A DNA stretch of 64,000 nucleotides from Bacillota bacterium. Lineage in GTDB: Bacteria > Bacillota > Clostridia > Lachnospirales > Lachnospiraceae. The notes beneath the pieces were generated by a model. The model was not told the DNA's origin. It ran no database searches and saw only the letters and a program-made list of their open reading frames with translations. The translations under genes and the position numbers were made by a program. Shown here in pieces: positions 44,290 to 52,727 of this stretch. Positions within the stretch are counted from its first letter, which is position 1. Each line of letters opens with the position of its first letter. The stretch lies in contig JAEYOQ010000049.1 in the NCBI GenBank assembly GCA_023411555.1, positions 1 to 64,000 of the forward strand, given 5' to 3'.

Positions 44290-44370
44290 GCGATTCAGGA
44301 GCGGATATAGGTCCTAATTAGTTAGAGAAAGATATACTACTTATAATGCATACATAAAGGAGAGAACTGT

Positions 44371-44730
44371 ATGAAAAAGGTACTTGTTGTAGATGATGCA
44401 TCATTTATGAGGTTATCATTAAGATCAGTGCTCGAGAAAAACGGTTTTACAGTTGTAGGTGAAGCAGAAAACGGTACAATGGCTGTAAAACAATATCTGA
44501 ATCTCCATCCTGATATAGTTACGATGGATATCACTATGCCTGAGATGGATGGTGTACAGGCACTGAAAGAAATACGTTCCATGGATAGTAATGCAAGGAT
44601 TGTTATGATCTCGGCATTAGGACAGGAGTCCTTTGTTAAGGAGGCTGTGTTGCATGGAGCAAAGGGTTTTATCGTGAAACCCTGGAGCGAGGAATATGTC
44701 ATTAAGACTTTAAATAATATACTGAGGTAA
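44371..44730 (+). CDS. cheY: CheY-type response regulator
   Basis: A 119-residue single receiver domain. It has the acidic pair Asp8-Asp9 (VVDDASFM), the phosphorylated Asp53 (VTMDITMPEMDG), the conserved threonine/serine position in MISALGQE and the lysine in FIVKPW near 103. No output domain. It is first in an operon cheY-cheW-cheA-receptor-cheR-cheB and takes the phosphate of the CheA below to the flagellar switch or another target. AAAGGAG precedes the ATG. Confidence 0.93.
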   Translation: MKKVLVVDDASFMRLSLRSVLEKNGFTVVGEAENGTMAVKQYLNLHPDIVTMDITMPEMDGVQALKEIRSMDSNARIVMISALGQESFVKEAVLHGAKGFIVKPWSEEYVIKTLNNILR

Positions 44731-44788
44731 AAAAATGCATTTGAATGACAAAATATTAACGGATTAAAAATGACTGGAGGTGAAGGAA

Positions 44789-45214
44789 ATGAAGGATTTA
44801 CTTAATATTCAATTTGTTGTATATGAGTTAGCAAACGAAAAATACGCTTTAAAAATCTCTGATATATATGAGATTATAAAATTGCAAAAAATCACATCTG
44901 TACATAATAATAAGTCATATCTGGAAGGTGTAATTAACCTTAGAGGGAAAATCGTCCCTGTTATTAATCTCCATAAACGTTTTGGTCTAACGAATTATGT
45001 TGAAACGAAGGCAACTAGAATTGTTGTTGTTCAAAGTAGAGACGAGATGGTTGGGATCATAGTAGACAAAGTGAATAAGGTCATACGATTTAATGACATT
45101 CAATCGCCTCCTGAGATGGTTGCAGGAATTGATGGAAGCTATTTTGAAGGAATAGGACTTTCTGAGGAAGGAGTAGTCAGCCTATTAAAAATCGATAAGG
45201 TACTTTATGAGTAA
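44789..45214 (+). CDS. cheW: CheW coupling protein
   Basis: A 141-residue adaptor with two SH3-like barrels that links receptors to CheA. Recognisable pieces are LNIQFVVYELANEKYALKI at the start, YLEGVINLRGKIVPVINLHKRFGL near residue 50 and GIIVDKVNKVIRF near 90. The ATG at 44789 is chosen because TGGAGGTG precedes it; an earlier GTG at 44780 lies on the ribosome site. It is 12 bases before cheA. Confidence 0.94.
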   Translation: MKDLLNIQFVVYELANEKYALKISDIYEIIKLQKITSVHNNKSYLEGVINLRGKIVPVINLHKRFGLTNYVETKATRIVVVQSRDEMVGIIVDKVNKVIRFNDIQSPPEMVAGIDGSYFEGIGLSEEGVVSLLKIDKVLYE

Positions 45215-45225
45215 AGGAGATAAGC

Positions 45226-47328
45226 ATGACTTCGATATTTGATAGCTCTGAAATGATTGGAGCATTCTTGGACGAAGCAGAGGAACAACTGCAGCTTCTT
45301 GAGGATAGTATTATGGAACTCGAGAGAAATGGAGATACTCCCGAAACCATTCAAAAAATCTTCCGGGTAGCACATACCCTTAAGGGTTCGTCGTCAGCCA
45401 TGAGATTTGAGAAAATGAAACAGCTGACCCATGAGATGGAAAATGTTCTCGATAAAATACGAAATAATAAACTGAAGGTATCCAGACAGGTAGTTGATAC
45501 TCTGTTTCAGGGAGCAGATTACTTACGACAGCTTAAGGACGACTTTGTATTGGATCAGAAGAATATCAACACAGACATAACCTGTATTGTAAATGCACTG
45601 GGGCAATTGCATACCGGTCACACTGAGGAGGAAGAAGTAAATACCGCGGACTGGAGTGGGGACCAGATTAAGAATGATATGAATACAGTTTATCATTTTA
45701 ATCTTGATGAGGAGCAAAAGCAATTAATCGGTAAGGCTTCTGAAAGCGGTATGTTTCCGCTGATTTTAACCGTTAAAATCCTGGAGGAGAGTGCCATGAA
45801 GGCGACAAGGGCACTGTTAATCCTGAATTACCTAAACGAAATCAGTACGGTGATTGACACCCTTCCTAATGTTCTGGAATTACCGGATGACACGGAAGTA
45901 CAGGAGATCTCCTATCTGATCTTATCCGAGATGGATCCTAAAGCATTGGAGGCCAAGGCGTTGGTTGAAATCATGGATATTGAGAGCCTGAAGATTAGTC
46001 CCTATCAGCTTAACCATTATAAGGGCCAAGACGTGATAGCTAAGTCCTCGACCCAGAGCAATAATGATAAGACAGCACCAGCACCTAAGGTTAACCAGAC
46101 AGTTCGTGTTGATGTTGATCGGTTGGATAGTATGATGAATCTGGTTGGGGAGCTGGTTATTGAGCAGACCAGGATTGCTCAGATAGGAAATACCCTGAAA
46201 AACCAATACGCCTCTGACGGATCTGTAGGTGATCTTGTGGGGGTTTCAGGTCATTTATCAAGAGTTATCAGTGAATTGCAAGAGGGGGTTATGAAGGCTC
46301 GTATGCTACCTTTACAACAATTATTCAATCGTTTCCCTAGAATGGTCAGGGACTTATCCCAAGCGCTGAATAAGGACATAGACCTTATCTTAGAGGGTGG
46401 AGAGACGGAGATGGATCGCAAAATTATTGAAGACATCAATGATCCTCTTATCCATATCATAAGAAATTCAATAGATCACGGAATTGAAGCGCCAGAGGAA
46501 CGGATTAAAAATGGAAAGAGCCCAAAGGGAACGATCCGTATTAATGCCTTTCATCAGGAGAATCACATTATACTGACCATAGAAGACGATGGTGCCGGTA
46601 TGGATGCCAATAAAATCAAGGCTTCGGCTGTAAAAAAAGAGATTATTAGCCAGCAGGAGGCAGACTCCTTACCCGATCATGATGCAATTAATCTGATTTT
46701 TCATCCCGGTTTTTCTACTGCACAAACTATAAGTGATGTATCTGGCCGTGGTGTCGGTATGGAGATTGTAAGGAATCACATCGATAAATTAAATGGCATA
46801 ATCGATATTGAGACAGAACCGGGAAAGGGCACCAGGTTCATCTTAAAGCTCCCCCTGACTTTAGCGATTTTAACAGGTCTATTAGTCAAAATCAATGAAG
46901 AAACCTATGCCATACCAATGAATAATGTTCTTGAAATCGTTCGTAAACCGGAGAGTGAAATTGAGGCAATCAAAGGGCAAGCAGTTGCAGTAATCCGTGA
47001 TAAGGTTCATCCATTGGTTTGGCTTCACGACTATTTCCATATACCACGCCAGAGAAGAGGTAAGAATGTATTTATTGTCGTACTTGGAGTGGCAGAGAAA
47101 AGAATTGGTTTAGTGGTAGATGAGCTGATTGGCAATCAAGAGATTGTAGTAAAGACCCTGGGAGCCTTTATCGGTAAAGTGGAAATCTTCTCAGGAGCTA
47201 CTATTTTAGGGGATGGAAGTGTAGCCTGTATATTAGATGTGGTTGGTATTGCCAAGATGGTCAGCGTACATAAAGCATTGGAAAACATAGAAGGTAATGA
47301 AGCAGTTGTAGAAGGATTAAATCACTAA
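45226..47328 (+). CDS. cheA: Chemotaxis histidine kinase CheA
   Basis: A 700-residue kinase. Domain order: Hpt domain with the phosphorylated His50 (FRVAHTLKGSSS), a linker and a P2-like docking region (about 130-260), a helical dimer domain (about 290-345), the ATPase domain with its N box (HIIRNSIDHG near 415) and G box (VSGRGVGMEIV near 507), and a C-terminal CheW-like regulatory domain (about 545-690). It is the single CheA in the window and phosphorylates the CheY and CheB of this operon when the receptor below drives it. The start follows AAAGGAG. Confidence 0.96.
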   Translation: MTSIFDSSEMIGAFLDEAEEQLQLLEDSIMELERNGDTPETIQKIFRVAHTLKGSSSAMRFEKMKQLTHEMENVLDKIRNNKLKVSRQVVDTLFQGADYLRQLKDDFVLDQKNINTDITCIVNALGQLHTGHTEEEEVNTADWSGDQIKNDMNTVYHFNLDEEQKQLIGKASESGMFPLILTVKILEESAMKATRALLILNYLNEISTVIDTLPNVLELPDDTEVQEISYLILSEMDPKALEAKALVEIMDIESLKISPYQLNHYKGQDVIAKSSTQSNNDKTAPAPKVNQTVRVDVDRLDSMMNLVGELVIEQTRIAQIGNTLKNQYASDGSVGDLVGVSGHLSRVISELQEGVMKARMLPLQQLFNRFPRMVRDLSQALNKDIDLILEGGETEMDRKIIEDINDPLIHIIRNSIDHGIEAPEERIKNGKSPKGTIRINAFHQENHIILTIEDDGAGMDANKIKASAVKKEIISQQEADSLPDHDAINLIFHPGFSTAQTISDVSGRGVGMEIVRNHIDKLNGIIDIETEPGKGTRFILKLPLTLAILTGLLVKINEETYAIPMNNVLEIVRKPESEIEAIKGQAVAVIRDKVHPLVWLHDYFHIPRQRRGKNVFIVVLGVAEKRIGLVVDELIGNQEIVVKTLGAFIGKVEIFSGATILGDGSVACILDVVGIAKMVSVHKALENIEGNEAVVEGLNH

Positions 47329-47389
47329 ATTGATAGGTAGTTATACAGAGATTTCATATTAAACAACAAAAGCTTAGGAGGCCAGTATT

Positions 47390-50300
47390 ATGGGTATTAA
47401 AAAGAATATGGCAGTAAAATATATGGAGACTTCCGGTCTTTCCAGAAAAGTAAAATCAGCAGAGTATTCCTCTAAAAAGTTATCGGATAAAATGCAGGAA
47501 ATGAGCATAATCATGGGACATGTTAAGAATGGAACCTGCGAACAGGCGGTATCGGTGGAAGCAGCCAATAACATGACAAAAGACCTATCCTCATCCATTC
47601 AGGGAGTAATAAGAAATACCGATCAGTTGACCAAGATAGCCGAAGAGTCTAAGACATCCTTAGAAGCAATGACGGACAACATAAAGAAGGTGGCAAACAA
47701 CGCTAGCAGTGCTTCAAAATCAGTAGAAGAGATATCCTCATCCATCGAGCAAATGGGAAAATCGATTAAGGGTGTAGCCGGTAATGCAGAGAGTATGACC
47801 AGCTCAGCCAATGAAGTATCAACTTCCATTCAAGAAACGGTAGCAGCGACACAGCAGGTGGCAGGGAATAGTGAAAGCACAGCAAGGTCCATTGATGAAA
47901 TATCAGCGACAATGGAGCAAATGTCAAAATCCATCAAGGGTGTAGTCGGTAATGCAGAGAGCTTGAAGGGCTCTGCAGAGGAGAGCATGAACGCTATCCA
48001 AGAGATGGTTGCTTCTATAGAGCAGGTAGCAGGGAACAGCGAAAGTACTTCACAGTCAGTAGAAGAGATATCAACATCCATAGAGCAGATGGCGAAATCC
48101 ATAAAGGGTGTTGAGGGGAATGCAGATAGTCTAAAAGGGTCAGCAGAGGAAGCGGCAGCAGCGATTCACGAGATGGTAGTATCGGTAGGACAGGTAGCGG
48201 GTAACTCGGAAACTACCGCTAGCAGCATTGAGCAGATATCCTCGTCGATCGAGCAAATGAGTCGGTCTATAAAGGGAGTGGCTGCAAATGCGGAAAGTCT
48301 GACAGGCTCAGCAGAGGAGGCAACTGCAGCAGTACAGGAGATGGTAGCCTCTATTAATCAAGTGGCAGGCAATAGTGAATCAACTGCAAGCTCTGTGGAG
48401 CAGATATCTTCCTCTATGGAAGAGATCAGTAAATCCATCAAGGGCGTGTCGGTAAATGCAGATAATCTAAAAGAAGCTGCAGATGAGGGGGCAGCTTCAG
48501 TACAGGAGATGGTTGCTTCTATAGAGCAGGTAGCAGGAAATAGTGAGAGTACAGCGAAGGCCGTGGAAGAAATCTCTGCTGCTATCGAACAGATGGGCAA
48601 ATCCATCAAGGGAGTAGCCGGAAACGCAGAAAGCTTATCTGGGTCGGCTGAGGAAGCTACTGCAGCGGTGCAAGAGATTGTAGCATCGATTACCCAGGTA
48701 GCAGGAAATAGTGAAAGTACAGCGAAATCAGTAGAAGAAATATCAGCTTCCATCGAACAGATGAGTAATTCCATAAAATCGGTTGCTGGAAACACCTTTA
48801 GCTTAAAGGGCTCAGCAGAGGAAACTACAGCTGCGATTCAGGAGATGGCCGCCTCCATTCAGCAGGTGGCAGGGAACTCTGAATCAACGGCAAGTAGCGT
48901 GGAGCAGATATCCTCCTCGATTGAGCAAATGGGTATATCCATCAAGGGAGTAGCCGGAAATGCAGAGAGCTTAAAGGGTTCCGCAGATGAAGCGGCAGCA
49001 GCAGTTCAGGAAATAGTAACCTCCATTCAGCAGGTAGCTGGAAATTCTGTATCGACGGCAAGCAGTGTAGAACAGATATCCTCTTCGATTGAACAATTAG
49101 GTAAATCGGTGAAGGGTGTGGCCGGCAATGCGGAGAGTTTAAAGGGTTCCGCAGATGAAGCTGCGGCTGCAGTACAAGAGATTGTTGTCTCCATCCAACA
49201 GGTGGCAGGAAATTCAGATACTACCGCACGCAGTGTAGAAGAGATCAGTGCCTCCATTGAGGAAATGGGTAAATCTATTCAGGGTGTAGCTGCAAATGCA
49301 GAAAAGCTGCAGATGGCTTCTGCGGAATCCTACGAGACGGTTGAGGGTATGGTGGTATCCATCGAGCAGGTTGCACAAAATGCCCAGACAGTAAATAAAC
49401 TCAGTGCAGCAGTGCAAAAGGATGCCGCAGAGGGTAAGAAAGCAGTAGATGATACATTGGTAGCGATCAATGAAATATCTGAGGTTATTCATAAGGCAGA
49501 GAATGTAATCACTAATTTGGGTAAAAGCTCAGATACGATCGGAAGTATTATTGAAGTAATTGATGATATAGCTGACCAAACAAACCTACTGGCATTGAAT
49601 GCTGCAATTGAGGCCGCAAGAGCAGGAGAGCATGGAAAAGGCTTTGCCGTGGTAGCTGATGAGGTCAGAAAATTAGCGGAACGAACAGCGGTGGCTACAA
49701 AGGAAATCTCCTCATTAATTAAAGGAATTCAGGGAGAGACAAGCCAGGCAATTAAAGCAATCGGAGTTGGTACAGAGAAGGTAGAGAATGGATTACGACT
49801 TAGTAACGAGGTAGGGATATCCATTGAGAAAATCGTAGATGGAATCGGAAATGTAGCAACTGAGATAAAGCAGGTAACTACAGCGACAGAGGAGCAGGCC
49901 AAGGGAAGCGCAAAGATTATTGAAGCTATAAAGGAAGTTAACAATCAAGCGACCATGGTGACTATGGCAACAAAGGAACAAGTGGCCAGTGTAGAAAATG
50001 TTATCTTAGGAGTGGGAACTGCCAGAGAACAGGTACGACAAATATCAGTGGCTGTGAATGAACAGGCTAAGCAGGGCCAGAATATCGTAGTTTCCATTGA
50101 AAATGTAACGAATCAAGCAGCACAGGTGGCTATGGCTACTAAGGAACAAGCCATTAGTGTAGATGAAGTCATTAAAGGTATTACTAATGCAAGAGAGCAG
50201 GTAACTCAGATATCAGTGGCAGTAAAGGAGCAGGCAAAACAGGGTCAGAATATCGTCACCTCGGTCGAAAGCATTGTAGACCAGACCGCTCAGGTTTCCC

Positions 50301-51820
50301 ATGCTATGAGGGAGCAGGCAGCAGGAGTAGAGGAAGTAATCAAAGGGGTAGCAAATGCCCGTGAACAGGTACGTCAGATCACATCAGCCATGAAGGAGCA
50401 AACGAACCAAAGTCAAAATGTTACTGCGGCGATAGAAAATGTGGCAGAGCAGATTGTGATGATCGATAATATTATCGATGAGCAGGTTAACGGTGTGAAT
50501 AACATTGTCAAAGGAATTACCAATGCAAGAGAGCAGGTACGTCAGATTACTGTAGCCGTTCAGGAGCAGGCAAGACAAGGCCAGGATATTGTTATGTCAG
50601 TTGATAATGTTACAGATCAAGCAATACAAGTAACACAGGTAACAAAGGAGCAAACCATAGGTGTAGAAAGCATTATAGCCGGAGTAGTGAGTGCCCGTGA
50701 GCAGGTGAGCCAGATATCCGTAGCGGTGAAGGAACAGGCAAAACAGGGCCAGTATATAGTCGATACGATTGAGAACGTCAGACGACAAGCCTCAGAGGTA
50801 ACAGTGGCAGTTACAGAGCAGGCTTCTGGAATTGAGGAAGTGGTAAAGGGTGTTATTAATGCTCGCGAGCAAGTACGTCAGGTAACGGTAGCCGTGAAGG
50901 AGCAGGCAAAACAAGGCAAAGATATTGTTAGTTCTGTGGCAAATGTTACTCAGCAAGCCGGAGAGGTTACACAAGCAACCAAGGAACAGGCTATAGGAGT
51001 GGAAGAGGTTGTAAAAGGAGTAGTGAATGCCCGTGAACAGATGCGTCAGATAACTGTAGCTGTGAAGGAGCAGGCACTACAGGGTAATGATATCACAAAA
51101 TCGGTAGAGAATGTAACCTTGCAGGCAGAGCAGGTTGCTTATGCAATGAAGGAACAGACTCAGGGTGTAGGAGAAATCATGAAGGGTGTCGTAAATGCCC
51201 GTGATCAGGTACTTCAGGTTAGCTTGGCAGTCAAGAGCCAGGCAAACCAGGGAAAGGATATCGTTACCTCCGTTCAAAATGTAACAGAGCAAACAGCTCT
51301 AGTTGCTACTGCCATGAAGGAGCAGGCAGCGGGAATTGGTAATGTAGTAAACGGTATTGAGAATGCCCGTGAGCAGCTGAGACAAATTACTATGGCAACC
51401 AAGGAGCAGGCGAAACAGGGTGAAACAATCATTAACTCCGTTGAGAATGTAGTGAAGCATTCAGCACAGGTAACCCAGGCCATGAAGGAACAGGCTCATG
51501 CAATTGAGGATATTATTCATGGAGTTACCAATGCAAGAGAGCAGGTTCAACAGGTAACCCAGGCTATGAAGGAGCAGACAATCAGCGCAGATAAGCTGGT
51601 TTATAATATGAAGGATGTTACCGACCAAGCCTTAGAGGTACTTGATGCTACCAAGCTTCAGTCTGGAGAAGTTAAGAAGCTTGCCAATAATGTTGCAGAT
51701 ATCAGTAAAGTGGTTAGCTCTAACCTACAGGATGTAGAACGCATTGAGATGTCTTCGAAGGAGCTTTCCGTATATTCGGAAGAGATTAACTTAGTAATTA
51801 TGGAATTATCAAAATTATAA
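47390..51820 (+). CDS. Giant soluble chemoreceptor (methyl-accepting protein) with symmetric 56-residue repeats
   Basis: A 1476-residue, Lys/Glu/Ala/Gln-rich all-helical protein without membrane segment, HAMP or recognisable ligand-binding domain. The signalling tip, NLLALNAAIEAARAGEHGKG, is centred at about residue 741, almost exactly mid-protein. The N-terminal arm holds ten repeats of 56 residues (VAGNxES and SIEQM blocks every 28), the C-terminal arm ten repeats of 56 residues (NAREQV and VKEQAxQG blocks). Both have heptad spacing throughout, so the chain should fold as an antiparallel coiled coil about 105 heptads per arm, roughly 100 nm long, far beyond ordinary receptors. AGGAGG precedes the ATG. 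It lies between cheA and cheR and so is the cognate receptor of this operon. Confidence 0.95.
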   Translation: MGIKKNMAVKYMETSGLSRKVKSAEYSSKKLSDKMQEMSIIMGHVKNGTCEQAVSVEAANNMTKDLSSSIQGVIRNTDQLTKIAEESKTSLEAMTDNIKKVANNASSASKSVEEISSSIEQMGKSIKGVAGNAESMTSSANEVSTSIQETVAATQQVAGNSESTARSIDEISATMEQMSKSIKGVVGNAESLKGSAEESMNAIQEMVASIEQVAGNSESTSQSVEEISTSIEQMAKSIKGVEGNADSLKGSAEEAAAAIHEMVVSVGQVAGNSETTASSIEQISSSIEQMSRSIKGVAANAESLTGSAEEATAAVQEMVASINQVAGNSESTASSVEQISSSMEEISKSIKGVSVNADNLKEAADEGAASVQEMVASIEQVAGNSESTAKAVEEISAAIEQMGKSIKGVAGNAESLSGSAEEATAAVQEIVASITQVAGNSESTAKSVEEISASIEQMSNSIKSVAGNTFSLKGSAEETTAAIQEMAASIQQVAGNSESTASSVEQISSSIEQMGISIKGVAGNAESLKGSADEAAAAVQEIVTSIQQVAGNSVSTASSVEQISSSIEQLGKSVKGVAGNAESLKGSADEAAAAVQEIVVSIQQVAGNSDTTARSVEEISASIEEMGKSIQGVAANAEKLQMASAESYETVEGMVVSIEQVAQNAQTVNKLSAAVQKDAAEGKKAVDDTLVAINEISEVIHKAENVITNLGKSSDTIGSIIEVIDDIADQTNLLALNAAIEAARAGEHGKGFAVVADEVRKLAERTAVATKEISSLIKGIQGETSQAIKAIGVGTEKVENGLRLSNEVGISIEKIVDGIGNVATEIKQVTTATEEQAKGSAKIIEAIKEVNNQATMVTMATKEQVASVENVILGVGTAREQVRQISVAVNEQAKQGQNIVVSIENVTNQAAQVAMATKEQAISVDEVIKGITNAREQVTQISVAVKEQAKQGQNIVTSVESIVDQTAQVSHAMREQAAGVEEVIKGVANAREQVRQITSAMKEQTNQSQNVTAAIENVAEQIVMIDNIIDEQVNGVNNIVKGITNAREQVRQITVAVQEQARQGQDIVMSVDNVTDQAIQVTQVTKEQTIGVESIIAGVVSAREQVSQISVAVKEQAKQGQYIVDTIENVRRQASEVTVAVTEQASGIEEVVKGVINAREQVRQVTVAVKEQAKQGKDIVSSVANVTQQAGEVTQATKEQAIGVEEVVKGVVNAREQMRQITVAVKEQALQGNDITKSVENVTLQAEQVAYAMKEQTQGVGEIMKGVVNARDQVLQVSLAVKSQANQGKDIVTSVQNVTEQTALVATAMKEQAAGIGNVVNGIENAREQLRQITMATKEQAKQGETIINSVENVVKHSAQVTQAMKEQAHAIEDIIHGVTNAREQVQQVTQAMKEQTISADKLVYNMKDVTDQALEVLDATKLQSGEVKKLANNVADISKVVSSNLQDVERIEMSSKELSVYSEEINLVIMELSKL
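47691..49390 (+). repeat. Ten 168-base tandem repeats in the N-terminal arm of the receptor gene
   Basis: The block encoding SIKGVAGNAESL recurs at 168-base steps (near 47769, 47937, 48105 and so on to about 49281). Each unit is two 28-codon halves. The DNA similarity is high enough to mark recent duplication or gene conversion. Confidence 0.85.
49951..51610 (+). repeat. Ten 168-base tandem repeats in the C-terminal arm of the receptor gene
   Basis: The GCC/GCA codon opening AREQV recurs exactly every 168 bases: 50021, 50189, 50357 and onward to about 51533. The period equals that of the N-terminal arm, as needed for the two arms to stay paired. Confidence 0.85.
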
Positions 51821-51834
51821 TAAAATAACTTTTC

Positions 51835-51867
51835 TATCCACCGGAGGCTTACTAATTCCGGTGGATA
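51835..51867 (+). terminator. Hairpin between receptor gene and cheR
   Basis: TATCCACCGGA (51835-51845) pairs perfectly with TCCGGTGGATA (51857-51867). The following TATTAAATTATT is T-rich but not a pure run, so it could be a partial terminator that reduces cheR and cheB expression relative to the receptor, or a stabilising 3' end. Confidence 0.55.
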
Positions 51868-51916
51868 TATTAAATTATTCAGTGCTTAATATGTACAGGA
51901 TTAGGAGAAGAGCAAG

Positions 51917-52726
51917 GTGGATACAAGAGGACTAACACAGTTAGCTGAGCTTATATATAATCATTGCGGTATCGATTATACAAATAACCTTAACTCTCTG
52001 GACACAAAGGTTAATAACAGAATTAAGGAACTAGGATTATCTTATTGGGAATATTGTGGTTATCTTAAGGTGGAATTATCTGAATGGGATGTTTTGATGG
52101 AATTGATTACTGTGAATGAAACCTATTTTTATCGGGAAGAAAATCTACTGGAGGAGTTTCGCCGAAAAATACAGTCCGAGTATAAAGGGCGAACTCTATT
52201 AAATCCTTTACGAATCTGGTGTGCGGCATGCTCCAGTGGAGAAGAGCCATATACGCTTGGGATGATAATTGAGGAACTGAATTGTTTTCAACCGGGAGCG
52301 GTGCAAATCATTGCCTCAGATATTAATAAAAAGGTGCTAAAAAAAGCAAAAAGCGGATTATACAATAAGAACTCATTTTCCTTTCGAAAGATGCCGGAGG
52401 GAGCGATTGAACGATTTTTCCTGGATCAGGGTGGTGAATATATGGTCAAGCCATCCATTCAATCTATGGTAGATTTTCGATTTATGAATCTACTAGACAA
52501 GAATATCCAATATCACATGAATAATATTGATATTATCTTTTGCAGAAATGTATTGATATACTTTGATAAAAAAGCGATAGAGAATATAGTAAATTCCTTT
52601 CATGGTATATTAAAGCCGCAGGGAACTTTATATTTGGGGCATTCAGAAACCCTGAGTTATATATCACATGAGTTTGAAACGGTGTATACTGAAAATATAT
52701 TTTATTATAGGAAGGGGGATGCGTGA
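51917..52726 (+). CDS. cheR: Chemoreceptor methyltransferase CheR
   Basis: A 269-residue SAM-dependent enzyme that methylates glutamates of the receptor. The helical N-terminal domain contains ITVNETYFYREE (near residue 72), then the SAM motif IWCAACSSGEEPYTL near 110, NIDIIFCRNVLIYFD near 205 and GTLYLGHSE near 235. The start is GTG, with AGGAG nine bases upstream. It follows the receptor after a hairpin and is next to cheB, giving a complete adaptation pair. Confidence 0.95.
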   Translation: MDTRGLTQLAELIYNHCGIDYTNNLNSLDTKVNNRIKELGLSYWEYCGYLKVELSEWDVLMELITVNETYFYREENLLEEFRRKIQSEYKGRTLLNPLRIWCAACSSGEEPYTLGMIIEELNCFQPGAVQIIASDINKKVLKKAKSGLYNKNSFSFRKMPEGAIERFFLDQGGEYMVKPSIQSMVDFRFMNLLDKNIQYHMNNIDIIFCRNVLIYFDKKAIENIVNSFHGILKPQGTLYLGHSETLSYISHEFETVYTENIFYYRKGDA

Positions 52727-52727
52727 T

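Larger units (their letters stand above)
43531..44290. repeat. Tandem duplication, second, decaying unit
   Basis: Copy of 42700-43523 carrying the BlaI fragment, the AAGAAGGTATAG hairpin, the second XRE gene and both downstream hairpins. Compared with unit 1 it lacks about 80 bases between CGTTTGTCTGAATTGGAGAAG and the ribosome site, which in unit 1 is the XRE promoter region. Confidence 0.75.

Noticed and set aside
47830..49257. Several antisense open reading frames across the receptor gene
   Set aside because: They follow from biased codons (Ala, Glu, Ser, Gln rich) of the sense repeats, have no ribosome sites and no homology.
47691..51610. Regular 168-base repeats that could suggest a CRISPR or other repeat array
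   Set aside because: They lie in one long open reading frame, units are contiguous with no spacers, and the period is a whole number of heptads; it is protein repeat structure.
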